52,411 nt of DNA, from positions 1 to 52,411 of the forward strand of contig SVDR01000008.1 of NCBI GenBank assembly GCA_015057755.1, in the 5' to 3' direction. This document shows, in pieces, positions 1 through 8,830 of this stretch. The notes beneath the pieces are model-generated. The model searched no databases and had not been told where the DNA came from. It saw nothing but the letters and a program-made list of their open reading frames with translations. The first letter of the stretch is position 1; each line of letters begins with the position of its first letter. The position numbers were made by a program, and so were the translations under genes. This stretch comes from Lachnoclostridium sp. (GTDB lineage: Bacteria > Bacillota_A > Clostridia > Lachnospirales > Lachnospiraceae).

Positions 1-1378
1 GCGAGGAAGTAAACGTTCCGCCGACACTTGTTTCCTTCGCAGTAAATGTAGCAGATGCTAAGACAATGATCTCTCCGGAATTCAAGAAAGCCGGCAATAA
101 GATCGTTGTATTCAATATTGAAAAAGATGGCTATGATCTCCCGAACTATGAGCAGATCATGGACGGTTATTCCAAGATTTTTGCTGACATCGCAGCAGGC
201 AAGGTCGTATCTGCATATGCGGTTGAGGCAAATGGTGTGGCTGAGGCTGTTTCCAAGATGGCATTCGGTAACCACATGGGTGTTAAGATCGACAATATGT
301 CTGCAGAAGACTTCTTCGCAGCAGGCTGGGGCAACATCGTATGTGAAGTTCCGGCAGACAAAGTGGCTGAACTTACAGCAGCTTGCACAGTGATCGGTGA
401 AGTTACTGATACAGCAGCATTCGAATTCGGTACAGTTTCTATCACAATGGATGAGGCTCTTGCAACATGGAACGCAACTCTTGAGGACGTATTCCCGACA
501 GAGTCCGGCGTTGAACAGGTTCCGGTAGAGAATGACCTCTACGAGGCTAAGAATATCGTGATCTGCAACCACAAGATCGCTACTCCGAACGTATTTATTC
601 CGGTATTCCCGGGTACAAACTGTGAGTATGACAGTGCAAAAGCATTCACACGTGCAGGTGCAAACGTAACAACAAAAGTATTCCGCAACTTAAGCGCAGA
701 AGATATCCGCGATTCTGTTGAGGTATTTAAGAAAGAGATCGCAAAAGCTCAGATCATCATGTTCCCGGGCGGATTCTCCGCTGGTGATGAGCCGGACGGT
801 TCCGCGAAGTTCTTCGCTACAGCATTCAGAAATGAAGTGCTGAAAGAAGAGATCGAGAAGATGTTAAACGAGCGCGACGGTCTATGCTCGGTATCTGTAA
901 CGGTTTCCAGGCTCTTATCAAACTTGGTCTTGTTCCGAACGGTACAATTTCTGAGCAGAAGCCGGATTCTCCGACATTAACATACAACAACATCGGTCGT
1001 CACATCTCCAAGATGGTCAACCTGAAAGTTGTTTCCAACAAGTCCCCGTGGCTTGCAGGTGCTGAACTTGGCGGCGTTTACGTAAACCCGGTATCTCACG
1101 GTGAGGGTCGTTTCGTTGCAAGCGAAGAGTGGCTCAAGAAACTGTTTGCAAACGGACAGGTTGCTACTCAGTACGTAGATGCAAACGGCAATGCTACTAT
1201 GGATGAGTACTGGAACCCGAACGGTTCTTACATGGCAATCGAAGGTATCACTAGCCCGGATGGCCGTATCTACGGTAAGATGGCTCACTCCGAGAGACGC
1301 GGTGACGCGGTTGCGAAGAACATTTACGGCGAACAGGATCTCAAACTGTTTGAGAGCGGCGTGAAGTACTTCAAGTAA
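1..1378 (+). pseudogene. purL: Phosphoribosylformylglycinamidine synthase (single-chain PurL), 3' part, frameshifted
   Basis: This is the C-terminal part of the large single-chain FGAM synthase, which makes FGAM from FGAR, ATP and glutamine in purine synthesis. The reading frame is already open at the left edge, so the gene starts outside the window. The glutaminase domain begins near base 597 (VFPGTNCEYD). The frame that reads up to NERDGL ends at a stop at 980. The expected continuation MLGICNGFQAL, with the nucleophile Cys at 896-898, lies in another frame starting at 884. One base appears to be missing around 882-884. Downstream, the His-Ser-Glu of the triad (MAHSERRGD, about 1280-1306) is intact up to the stop at 1378. 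Both halves are well conserved, so a sequencing or assembly error is as likely as a true mutation. A terminator follows directly. Confidence 0.88.
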
Positions 1379-1396
1379 TTCTAAATTGAATCATTG

Positions 1397-1430
1397 GACC
1401 GACATTCCTGATTGGGGATGTCGGTCTTTT
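1397..1430 (+). terminator. Rho-independent terminator after purL
   Basis: A 9-bp GC-rich stem (GACCGACAT at 1397-1405 with ATGTCGGTC at 1418-1426) is followed by a short T run. It lies 20 bases after the purL stop. Confidence 0.85.
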
Positions 1431-1485
1431 TGATATGTAGCGCCGATAAAGAATGATAAAAAAATAACAAAGGAAGCTGTATTTC

Positions 1486-1514
1486 TTGTATCATCGCCCG
1501 ATATGATTTACAAT
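1486..1514 (+). promoter_or_regulatory. Likely sigma-A promoter for acylphosphatase gene
   Basis: TTGTAT and TACAAT are separated by 17 bases, about 55 bases before the acylphosphatase start and just after the purL terminator. Found by eye only. Confidence 0.5.
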
Positions 1515-1570
1515 AGAAAAGACAAATGTCCTAAGATACTGGTGTAATTTCAAATTAACGAGGAGAACAG

Positions 1571-1840
1571 ATGGAGGAAAGAAGGAGGATCGAGTTCCAC
1601 GGAAGAGTACAAGGTGTTGGATTCCGATATCAGGCACAAAGATATGCCTCAGCTTATGGTTTAAAAGGCTGGGTCAGAAATGAATACGATGGTTCTGTTA
1701 CCGTAGAAGTGCAGGGAATTCCGGAAATGATCAATATGATGTTGAAACAATTGACATCGGACAGATATATCCAAATTGAGTGGGTAGATTCAAAGAGTAT
1801 TCCGTTAGAGGAAGGGCGTGGATTCCATGTGCGATATTAA
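1571..1840 (+). CDS. acyP: Acylphosphatase
   Basis: A small cytoplasmic enzyme (89 aa, the normal family length) that hydrolyses acyl phosphates such as carbamoyl phosphate or 1,3-bisphosphoglycerate. The phosphate-binding loop reads GRVQGVGFRY, with catalytic Arg19. Asn37 in WVRNEYDG matches the second catalytic residue. The ATG has a good GAGGAG ribosome binding site 6 bases upstream. The next gene overlaps its 3' end, so the two are probably translated from one mRNA. The physiological substrate cannot be read from the sequence. Confidence 0.93.
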   Translation: MEERRRIEFHGRVQGVGFRYQAQRYASAYGLKGWVRNEYDGSVTVEVQGIPEMINMMLKQLTSDRYIQIEWVDSKSIPLEEGRGFHVRY

Positions 1841-2585
1841 GGCAATGAAGGCGACTGAAATATTTGGTGAGTGGGATGAAACAATATTGTGGTCTTGTCT
1901 GCAAGGGGTGATGGGAGATATTTTGGTTTGTCAGGCTGCGGCTGCGGCCTGGCTTGGAGATTTTTGCCTGCTTGCAGGTGAAGTAAATTCGATCTTGCTT
2001 GATGACGTGAAAGAGCACATGAAAGAGCGCGGACAACAATATCTGATCCTCGTTCCGAAAAATGATGACTGGGCAGATATGATTGAAAATTACTTCGGTG
2101 ATCATGCGAAGAAGATTAGTCGATATGCAATTAAGAAAGAGAAAGGTATATTTGATAAAGAACGATTGCAAATAGCTGTTAATACAATTTCCAATGAATA
2201 TATGTTGAAAAAGATTGAAAAGAAGGAGTATGATGCTTGTCTATGCGAGAGCTGGTGCAAGGATCTGGTATCAAATTTTCAAACGTATGAACAGTATGAA
2301 AAGCTGGGATTGGGATATGTGGTAATGGAAAATGATGAAATCGTTGCAGGAGCATCTTCGTATTCGGTTTATCAGGGTGGTTTGGAGATTGAAATTGATA
2401 CAAGAAATGATCACAGACGTAAAGGTTTAGCCTATGCTTGTGGTGCAAAATTGATATTAGAATGTCTGGAACGAGGAATTTATCCGAGCTGGGATGCTCA
2501 TAATCTGGCATCCGTTTCCTTGGCTGAAAAATTGGGATATCATTTAGACTATGAGTATCTTACATATGAAATTTTATTAAAATAA
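1827..2585 (+). CDS. GNAT-family acetyltransferase
   Basis: A 252-aa protein whose last ~110 residues form a GNAT acetyl-CoA-binding fold. The segment GYVVMENDEIVAGASSYSVY is beta-strand rich, and NDHRRKGLAYACGAKLI is the R/Q-x-x-G-x-G/A loop that binds CoA. The first half (about 140 aa) is acidic and lacks a motif I recognise; this layout resembles the Pfam GNAT_acetyltran group. An in-frame GTG at 1818 is possible, but the ATG at 1827 has the better-spaced GGAAGGG site. It overlaps the acylphosphatase gene by 14 bases, suggesting translational coupling. The substrate is unknown. Confidence 0.8.
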   Translation: MCDIKAMKATEIFGEWDETILWSCLQGVMGDILVCQAAAAAWLGDFCLLAGEVNSILLDDVKEHMKERGQQYLILVPKNDDWADMIENYFGDHAKKISRYAIKKEKGIFDKERLQIAVNTISNEYMLKKIEKKEYDACLCESWCKDLVSNFQTYEQYEKLGLGYVVMENDEIVAGASSYSVYQGGLEIEIDTRNDHRRKGLAYACGAKLILECLERGIYPSWDAHNLASVSLAEKLGYHLDYEYLTYEILLK

Positions 2586-2609
2586 ATATACAGAAAGGTG
2601 GATTTAATC

Positions 2610-3137
2610 ATGAAGAAAATTTTGATCGTTGTTGATATGCAGAAGGATTTTGTAGACGGAGCGCTTGGAACCAAAGAAGCAGTTGCAATCGTAGATGCAG
2701 TTGTGGAGAAAGTGAAAAACTTTGATGGAGAAGTGATCTTTACAAGAGACACACATTTTGAGAACTATATGGAAACTCAGGAAGGTAAAAATCTTCCGGT
2801 CGTTCATTGCGTAAAAAATACAGATGGCTGGCAGATCATTCCGAAGCTGGACGTTCTCTGCAAAGAAATGGGCTGCAAATGTTATGACAAACCGACTTTC
2901 GGAAGCACTGAGCTTGCGGAAGATTTGAAAAAAGCTTATGCTGCCGGTGAAATCGAATCTGTGGAATTGATTGGACTGTGCACAGATATTTGTGTGGTTT
3001 CTAATGCGCTTATGATCAAGGCTTTCATGCCGGAACTTCCGGTAGCGCTTGATTCTGCCTGCTGCGCAGGTGTGACTCCGGCGAAACATGAAGCAGCTTT
3101 GGAGACTATGAGAAGCTGCCAGATTCTGGTAAAATAA
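2610..3137 (+). CDS. Isochorismatase-family cysteine hydrolase (nicotinamidase-like)
   Basis: A 175-aa alpha/beta cysteine hydrolase. The catalytic triad is visible: Asp9 (VVDMQKDFVDG), Lys94 (CYDKPTFGS) and nucleophile Cys128 (GLCTDICVVSNAL). The HCVKNTDGW segment is typical of nicotinamidase-like members, so nicotinamide or a related amide is the likely substrate (NAD salvage). The start at 2610 follows AAAGGTGG at good distance; an upstream in-frame GTG (2598) is less likely. It sits in a plus-strand run with two acetyltransferases, with no other NAD gene beside it. A member of the family acting on another amide cannot be excluded. Confidence 0.85.
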   Translation: MKKILIVVDMQKDFVDGALGTKEAVAIVDAVVEKVKNFDGEVIFTRDTHFENYMETQEGKNLPVVHCVKNTDGWQIIPKLDVLCKEMGCKCYDKPTFGSTELAEDLKKAYAAGEIESVELIGLCTDICVVSNALMIKAFMPELPVALDSACCAGVTPAKHEAALETMRSCQILVK

Positions 3138-3163
3138 TTTTTTTGTCGGAGAATTTGAAGAAG

Positions 3164-3724
3164 ATGACAAATGATATAATTTTAGAAACAAAACGTCTGT
3201 ATTTGAGAGAAATGTGTGATGAGGATTTCAGTGCACTTTGTAAGATCATGCAGGACGAAGAAACCATGTATGCTTATGAAGGTGCTTTTACAGATGAGGA
3301 AGTGTACGCTTGGCTGGAGCGTCAGAAAAACCGATATACAAAGGACGGCTTTGGACTTTGGGCTGTTTGCCTGAAGGAAAATGACGAGATGATCGGTCAG
3401 TGTGGAATTACGATCCAGAATGTTAATGGAGTGCAGGGACCGGAAATCGGATATCTGTTTCAGCGTGCATTCTGGCATCAGGGATATGCGGCTGAAGCCG
3501 CGATCGGGTGTCGCGAATATGCATTTAAGGAGTTGCAACTTTCTGAAATTTGTTCTATTATAAGGGATACGAATCTTGCGTCGCAAAATGTGGCGAAAAG
3601 AAACGGAATGACAGTGAAAGACCAGTTTGTGAAGCATTATCGCGGCACGGATATGCTGCACTATGTATACAAAATATCTGCAGATGAGTGGAGCAGACTG
3701 GGGACGGAGAATACAAAAGAATGA
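3164..3724 (+). CDS. GNAT N-acetyltransferase, RimJ/RimL-like
   Basis: A 186-aa acetyltransferase. It opens with the pattern of the RimJ/RimL-type group (ILETKRLYLREMCDEDF) and contains the CoA-binding strand-loop region EIGYLFQRAFWHQGYAAEAA and the late motif IIRDTNLASQNVAKRNGM. These proteins acetylate ribosomal N-termini, antibiotics or small amines; which one cannot be told. I prefer the ATG at 3164, because the upstream TTG (3143) would begin within poor ribosome-binding context. Its stop overlaps the start of the Sel1 gene by four bases (ATGA), so the two are likely coupled. Confidence 0.85.
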   Translation: MTNDIILETKRLYLREMCDEDFSALCKIMQDEETMYAYEGAFTDEEVYAWLERQKNRYTKDGFGLWAVCLKENDEMIGQCGITIQNVNGVQGPEIGYLFQRAFWHQGYAAEAAIGCREYAFKELQLSEICSIIRDTNLASQNVAKRNGMTVKDQFVKHYRGTDMLHYVYKISADEWSRLGTENTKE

Positions 3725-5211
3725 TTTTTGTTTGTACAGACGAACTTTGTAGTACCGCATTAGAGAGTGAGAATGCCGTATTTCGGTGCCCTAATTGTGG
3801 AAAAATGATGAAGGAAATGAAAGAGGAAGATCTGACCGGTATCCACTGGAGCGAACTGGGTATTTTCTGGCGGGATCAGAGAAGCGAAGAGGCAGATCAG
3901 CGGGCGTTTGAATGTTTTCGAAATGCAGCGAAAGACGGTGATGCTTGCGGAATCAGCAATCTGGGACTTTGCTATGAACATGGATACGGTGTAAAGATTG
4001 ACTATAAGCAGGCGTACTGGTTATATAAGCAGGCTGTGGAGTATGAATACGTTCCGGCATATTGTCATCTTGGAGACTGCTATGTTTTTGGAAAAGGAAC
4101 CTGCATTGATCTGGAAGAAGCTTTCCGCAACTATATGTTTGCGGCAGATCACGGTTACGTTCCGGCAGAACTGCGTGTAGGACGTGCTTATGAACTTGGT
4201 CAGGGCACTGAGAAAAATGCAGAGGAAGCATTCAAATGGTATCGTTACGCTGCATTTGCGCAGGAACCTCAGGGCTATGTAGAACTTGGAATGTGTTATC
4301 GCTTTGGAAAAGGTGTCGAGGAGAATCCGGAGATTTCTGCAGGCTGGTTCAAAAAGGCAGCGATGGCAGGTGTTCCGGACGGAATGCTGCGCTACGGAGT
4401 CTGCCTTGCTCTTGGGTATGGAGTGGAGAAAGACTTGAAAGCGGCTGCCAATATGTATCAGATGGCAGGTGATCATGGCGAGGCGCTTGGCTATGTGAAT
4501 CTCAGTACATACTATATGTCCGGAATCGGCGTGGAGCAGGATGAAGAAAAAGCAGTGGAACTGGCGCGCAAAGGTGCTTCGATGGGAAGTTCAGAGGCGC
4601 ATCGGCTGCTTGGAATTTATTATTGGAACGGTCAGGGCGTAGAGAAAAATCTGGAAGCATCTGCCAAATATTTTATTGACGCTGCTGAAATGGGAAATCC
4701 GGCCTGCATGGATCATGTGGGATGGCTTTACATGAAAGGAAAAGGCGTTGAAAAGGACTTTGATAAAGCATTTATGTGGTATCAGAGATCGGCGGCCTGC
4801 GGCAGTGATTATGCGAGAGTCCAGCTCGGAGAATGTTATCTGAAAGGCTATGGCACAGATCAGGATATTGAGCGTGGTCTGGAGCTGGTAAAGGAAGGGG
4901 CTGAGGCAGAAAATGACTTTGCTATGTTCCTTTATGGCGAATGTTTGGAACGCGGAATCGGAATCGATGAAGATTTTGGTCAGGCTCTGGAACTTTACAA
5001 GAAAGCTGCAGAAAAAGGCGGAGAAGAAGGACTTTACCGTATGGCATTGCTTTACAGCGAGGGCAACGGTGTGGAAAAGAATCTGGAAAAGGCAAAAGAA
5101 TACTGTATGCAGGTTCGTGAGGATCTGACATACAGTGATACTTGTGTGTTTGAAGATGATTGGAAACGTGAAGTGGAGATGCTGCTGGATGTGTTCCGAC
5201 AGGCGGAGTAA
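3721..5211 (+). CDS. Sel1-like (TPR-type) repeat protein with N-terminal zinc-ribbon-like cysteines
   Basis: A 496-aa protein made almost wholly of about eleven Sel1-like repeats of ~36 residues, each recognisable by patterns such as LGxCYxxGxGVEKD followed by A-xx-WYxxAA. Sel1 repeats form an alpha-helical solenoid that binds other proteins. The N-terminus has four cysteines (Cys5, Cys10, Cys23, Cys26; CPNCGK) that look like a small zinc ribbon. There is no signal peptide, so it is probably cytoplasmic. The ATG overlaps the stop of the preceding acetyltransferase (ATGA). A partner or pathway cannot be inferred. Confidence 0.85.
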   Translation: MIFVCTDELCSTALESENAVFRCPNCGKMMKEMKEEDLTGIHWSELGIFWRDQRSEEADQRAFECFRNAAKDGDACGISNLGLCYEHGYGVKIDYKQAYWLYKQAVEYEYVPAYCHLGDCYVFGKGTCIDLEEAFRNYMFAADHGYVPAELRVGRAYELGQGTEKNAEEAFKWYRYAAFAQEPQGYVELGMCYRFGKGVEENPEISAGWFKKAAMAGVPDGMLRYGVCLALGYGVEKDLKAAANMYQMAGDHGEALGYVNLSTYYMSGIGVEQDEEKAVELARKGASMGSSEAHRLLGIYYWNGQGVEKNLEASAKYFIDAAEMGNPACMDHVGWLYMKGKGVEKDFDKAFMWYQRSAACGSDYARVQLGECYLKGYGTDQDIERGLELVKEGAEAENDFAMFLYGECLERGIGIDEDFGQALELYKKAAEKGGEEGLYRMALLYSEGNGVEKNLEKAKEYCMQVREDLTYSDTCVFEDDWKREVEMLLDVFRQAE

Positions 5212-5252
5212 TAGGAGAATAGGGGAACAATATTCGGTCAGATACAAAGAGT

Positions 5253-5299
5253 AAATCCTCACGAGTGAGAAACAAATGCGTTTTTCCTCGTGAGGATTT
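5253..5299. terminator. Bidirectional terminator between convergent genes
   Basis: A 13-bp perfect stem (5253-5265 with 5287-5299) ends in T residues on the plus strand and shows the matching A residues on the left. It serves the Sel1 gene and the convergent minus-strand gene. Confidence 0.8.
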
Positions 5300-5316
5300 T
5301 GCTGTTCAGAGATGAA

Positions 5317-5820
5317 TTAAGACTGATTTTGACAGAATACCACGACCTGCTCCGGAGTTGTCTGTGCCGGAATGCTGCGCGTGGTCATGCCGTAGAGTAC
5401 CAGAAGCAACTGATTGTTCAGACTACCTTTGAACGGCTGACCGTTAGCGAGAGTGACAGGAGTGTTCCATGCCATATTTAACATTAAGGAGTTATCTGTG
5501 TTCACAAAGTTGTTTTGGAAGAAATCGAGCATGGCGGTGGTTCCATGCGGTGTGTATGCACCTGCAACAGCCGTGTAGCGTGGCGGATAAATTAATACCA
5601 TTGGTGCATTTGGATCGTAGAAAAAGGTTGCACGGTCTCCAATCTGGAAAGGATGGAGATTTAAAACATAGGCATTTGCAGGAAGCTGTACCTGAAATGC
5701 ACCTGCCGGATTTTCACCTTCCAGGGTAAACAGGATGGCGCAGTCGCCGGACTGATTTCCCATGCCGCCCAGATATTCAATGTTCGTGATGATTCCGACA
5801 ACGGAAGTATAAGTGGTCAT
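5317..5820 (-). CDS. Hypothetical protein, no recognised family
   Basis: A 167-aa protein I do not recognise. It starts at an ATG preceded by an excellent GGGAGG site, so it is very probably real. It has no signal peptide or membrane helix. The first ~75 residues look beta-rich (VVGIITNIEYLGG, CAILFTLEGE, FQIGDRATFFYDPNAP), possibly an OB-like or SH3-like barrel. The rest is rich in Asn, Thr and Gln with few charged residues. Low charge and Asn/Thr richness recall surface or spore-coat proteins, but no sequence evidence links it to either. It is a single gene, convergent with the Sel1 gene and divergent from asnA. Confidence 0.75.
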   Translation of the reverse strand: MTTYTSVVGIITNIEYLGGMGNQSGDCAILFTLEGENPAGAFQVQLPANAYVLNLHPFQIGDRATFFYDPNAPMVLIYPPRYTAVAGAYTPHGTTAMLDFFQNNFVNTDNSLMLNMAWNTPVTLANGQPFKGSLNNQLLLVLYGMTTRSIPAQTTPEQVVVFCQNQS

Positions 5821-5949
5821 AGATTACCTCCCAAAATTAATTCAAATAAAGATGCAGAAAATCTCTGCGATTATTTTATTATACACAAATATTAGAAATT
5901 CGGTAGTATGTCCTCGTAGTTTTCTGTTCCATTTTTCTGAAAATGATGA

Positions 5950-5955
5950 TATACT
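5950..5955 (+). promoter_or_regulatory. Extended -10 promoter of asnA
   Basis: TGaTATACT gives an extended -10; the -35 (TTCCAT at 5927-5932) is poor. It is 35 bases before the asnA start. Confidence 0.5.
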
Positions 5956-5990
5956 TACTAACGTATTGAAAGTAGAAAGGGACATTGACT

Positions 5991-6995
5991 ATGAGTTTTT
6001 ATGTACCGGAAGGCTACAGACCGCAGATTGATCTGAAAGAGACACAGGTAGCCATCAAAACAGTAAAAGATTTTTTTCAGAAAGAGCTTACAAAGCAGTT
6101 AAATCTGACTCGAGTTTCTGCGCCATTGTTCGTGACACCGGAATCGGGTCTGAACGATAACTTAAATGGTGTGGAGAGACCGGTCAGTTTCGATATGAAA
6201 GAAGGACATCGTCAGGCAGAGATCGTTCATTCTCTTGCGAAATGGAAACGTTTTGCATTGAAGCAGTATGGTTTCAAACCGGGCGAAGGTCTTTATACGG
6301 ATATGAATGCGATTCGCCGTGATGAGGACACTGACAATATCCACTCGATTTATGTGGACCAGTGGGACTGGGAGAAAGTGATCACAAAGGAAGAGAGAAC
6401 ACGTGAGACGCTGGAAGCGGTGGTAACTGCTGTATACAAAGCGTTGAAGATTACGGAAGATTATCTGGCTTACGAGTATGATTATATTGGTCATTATCTT
6501 CCGGAGCACATTAAGTTTATCACTTCTCAGGAGTTAGAGGATCTTTATCCGGAGTTGGATGCAAAAGGAAGAGAGTACATGGCGGCGAAAGCCCACGGTG
6601 CGATCTTTATCGAGCAGATCGGTAAGGAGTTAAGATCCGGAAAGCCGCATGACGGCCGTGCACCGGACTACGATGACTGGGAGTTAAACGGAGATATCAT
6701 TGTTTATTATCCGGTTCTGGATATTGCCCTGGAGCTTAGTTCCATGGGTATTCGTGTGGATGAGGAAGCTCTGGAGAGACAGTTAAAGATTGCCGGCTGT
6801 GAGGACAGAAAAGAACTGGCATTCCAGAAAGCCTTACTGGCCGGAGAGCTTCCATATACGATCGGAGGCGGTATCGGACAGTCACGAATCTGTATGTTTT
6901 ATTTGAGAAAAGCACATATTGGCGAGATTCAGGCATCCATCTGGCCGGATGAGGTGCGTGAGATCGCAGAAAAAGCGGGCATTCCGCTCTTATAA
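5991..6995 (+). CDS. asnA: Aspartate--ammonia ligase (AsnA)
   Basis: Makes asparagine from aspartate, ammonia and ATP via an aspartyl-adenylate. At 334 aa it has the length of the AsnA family, which has a class II aminoacyl-tRNA-synthetase fold. Diagnostic blocks are [40 protein letters not shown], and the C-terminal [12 protein letters not shown] with ASIWPDEV. The start at 5991 follows GAAAGG; the in-frame TTG at 5985 is less likely. Two metabolic genes follow closely, so it probably heads a three-gene operon that ends at the terminator near 9860. Confidence 0.96.
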   Translation: MSFYVPEGYRPQIDLKETQVAIKTVKDFFQKELTKQLNLTRVSAPLFVTPESGLNDNLNGVERPVSFDMKEGHRQAEIVHSLAKWKRFALKQYGFKPGEGLYTDMNAIRRDEDTDNIHSIYVDQWDWEKVITKEERTRETLEAVVTAVYKALKITEDYLAYEYDYIGHYLPEHIKFITSQELEDLYPELDAKGREYMAAKAHGAIFIEQIGKELRSGKPHDGRAPDYDDWELNGDIIVYYPVLDIALELSSMGIRVDEEALERQLKIAGCEDRKELAFQKALLAGELPYTIGGGIGQSRICMFYLRKAHIGEIQASIWPDEVREIAEKAGIPLL

Positions 6996-7018
6996 ATGCT
7001 ATTTAGGGGGTAACAAGA

Positions 7019-8830
7019 ATGGCAAACGAACGTTTAGAAAAACTCAGAGCGCTGATGGAAGCTCACGGCATGGACGCATATTATGTACCGTCCTCTGACT
7101 TCCATGATTCCGAATATGTGGAAGACTTCTTCCGCTGTCGTGCATATGTATCCGGTTTTACCGGTTCCGCAGGTACTCTGGTAGTGACAAAGGACTTTGC
7201 AGGTGTATGGACTGACGGACGTTATTTCGTTCAGGCGAAAAAGGAACTGGCTGGTCAGGACGTAGAATTGATGAAGATGGGCGAGGAAGGCGTTCCGACG
7301 ATCGACGCATTTCTGGCTGACAAGTTACCGAACGGCGGCGTATTAGGTATGGATGGCCGTGTGGTAAATACAGGTATTGGCCGTGGATTTGAGAAGATCG
7401 TTGCTGAGAAAAATGGTTCTATGGCGATCAGACATGACCTTGTAGGCGAGATCTGGGAGACAAGACCGGAACTGGAAGCTCCGGTTGTTTGGGTTCTCAA
7501 AGAGGAATTCTCCGGCGAATCTACACAGTCCAAAGTTGCAAGACTGAGAGCCGAGATGGAACAGAAGGGTGCTGACCTTCATGTGATCTCTACTCTGGAT
7601 GATATTGCATGGCTGTTAAATATCAGAAAAGAGACAACAGACGGTAATGTGCTTCCGACTGCTCATGTTATGGTTACCAAGGATTCCCTTCGTCTGTTCA
7701 TCAACAGCAGCCGCTGCTCAGATGAAGTAAAGGCTTATTTTGCTGAAAATGAGATTCGGGTTGAAAGCTATGAAGGTATCTATGATGCAGTTGCAGCTGT
7801 AAAGGATCAGAAGATCCTGTTAGAGCCGGATAAGGTAAACTATGCACTTTCTGCAAGTATTGATGCAAGCAATACTGTGATCGAGGCAATGAACCCGACT
7901 TCTTTGATGAAGGCAATGAAGAATCCGGTAGAAGTGGAAAATTTAAGAAAATGCCATATTAAGGACGGCGTTGCTCTTACAAAGTTTATCTACTGGTTAA
8001 AGAAAAATGTTGGAAAGATCGAGCTTTCCGAGACAGAAGCGGCTGAGAAATTAGAAGAGTTCCGTAAAGCTCAGGAAGGTTACTTAGGACCGAGCTTCGA
8101 TACGATCTCTGCTTTTGGTGCAAATGCTGCGATGTGTCATTATCATGCGACAAAAGAAAACGAGTCTATGGTTGAGGCGAACGGCTTCTATCTGGTTGAC
8201 TCCGGCGGACAGTATTATGACGGTACGACAGACGTTACAAGAACCATCGTGGTTGGTCCGGCAACGGATGAGATGAAGAAGCATTTTACATGGGTTCTTA
8301 TGGGTACTCTTCGTCTTGCGAATGCGAAATTCCTCTATGGATGCCGCGGCATGAATCTGGATTATCAGGCAAGAGGCGCGTTGTGGCAGCAGGGACTGGA
8401 TTTCAATCATGGAACCGGTCACGGTGTAGGTTTCCTTTCCAGCGTACATGAGCGTCCGAACGGAATCCGCTGGAAAATCGTTCCGGAGCGTATGGACAGC
8501 TGTATTTTAGATGAAGGTATGTTCCAGTCCGATGAACCGGGCCTTTACATTGAGGGAAGCCACGGTATCCGTACAGAGAACCTCCTGATCTGTCACAAAG
8601 CTGAGAAGAATATGTATGGTCAGTTTATGAATTTCGAGACACTGACATTTACACCGATCGATCTGGACGGTGTTGATATTACTGTTATGGAGCCGTCTGA
8701 TGTGCGTATGTTAAATGCTTACCACAAAGAGTGTTACGAGAAACTTTCTCCGTATATGACAGAGGAAGAAAATGAGTGGTTAAAGGAAGCGACAAGAGCG
8801 ATCGGTGAGGGATATACATGGACAATTTAA
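7019..8830 (+). CDS. pepP: M24B-family Xaa-Pro aminopeptidase (aminopeptidase P)
   Basis: A 603-aa metallopeptidase expected to remove N-terminal residues ahead of proline in the cytoplasm. It has the long three-domain form: two creatinase-like N-terminal domains (about 1-310), then the pita-bread catalytic domain. Metal ligands are visible: Asp394 and Asp405 (DSGGQYYDGTTDVTRT), the His of GTGHGVGF, and the glutamates of DEPGLYIEGSHGIRTEN. A GGGGG-containing site precedes the ATG. It follows asnA by 23 bases and overlaps the next gene by 13 bases. It fits with the peptide importer further along the window. Confidence 0.93.
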   Translation: MANERLEKLRALMEAHGMDAYYVPSSDFHDSEYVEDFFRCRAYVSGFTGSAGTLVVTKDFAGVWTDGRYFVQAKKELAGQDVELMKMGEEGVPTIDAFLADKLPNGGVLGMDGRVVNTGIGRGFEKIVAEKNGSMAIRHDLVGEIWETRPELEAPVVWVLKEEFSGESTQSKVARLRAEMEQKGADLHVISTLDDIAWLLNIRKETTDGNVLPTAHVMVTKDSLRLFINSSRCSDEVKAYFAENEIRVESYEGIYDAVAAVKDQKILLEPDKVNYALSASIDASNTVIEAMNPTSLMKAMKNPVEVENLRKCHIKDGVALTKFIYWLKKNVGKIELSETEAAEKLEEFRKAQEGYLGPSFDTISAFGANAAMCHYHATKENESMVEANGFYLVDSGGQYYDGTTDVTRTIVVGPATDEMKKHFTWVLMGTLRLANAKFLYGCRGMNLDYQARGALWQQGLDFNHGTGHGVGFLSSVHERPNGIRWKIVPERMDSCILDEGMFQSDEPGLYIEGSHGIRTENLLICHKAEKNMYGQFMNFETLTFTPIDLDGVDITVMEPSDVRMLNAYHKECYEKLSPYMTEEENEWLKEATRAIGEGYTWTI

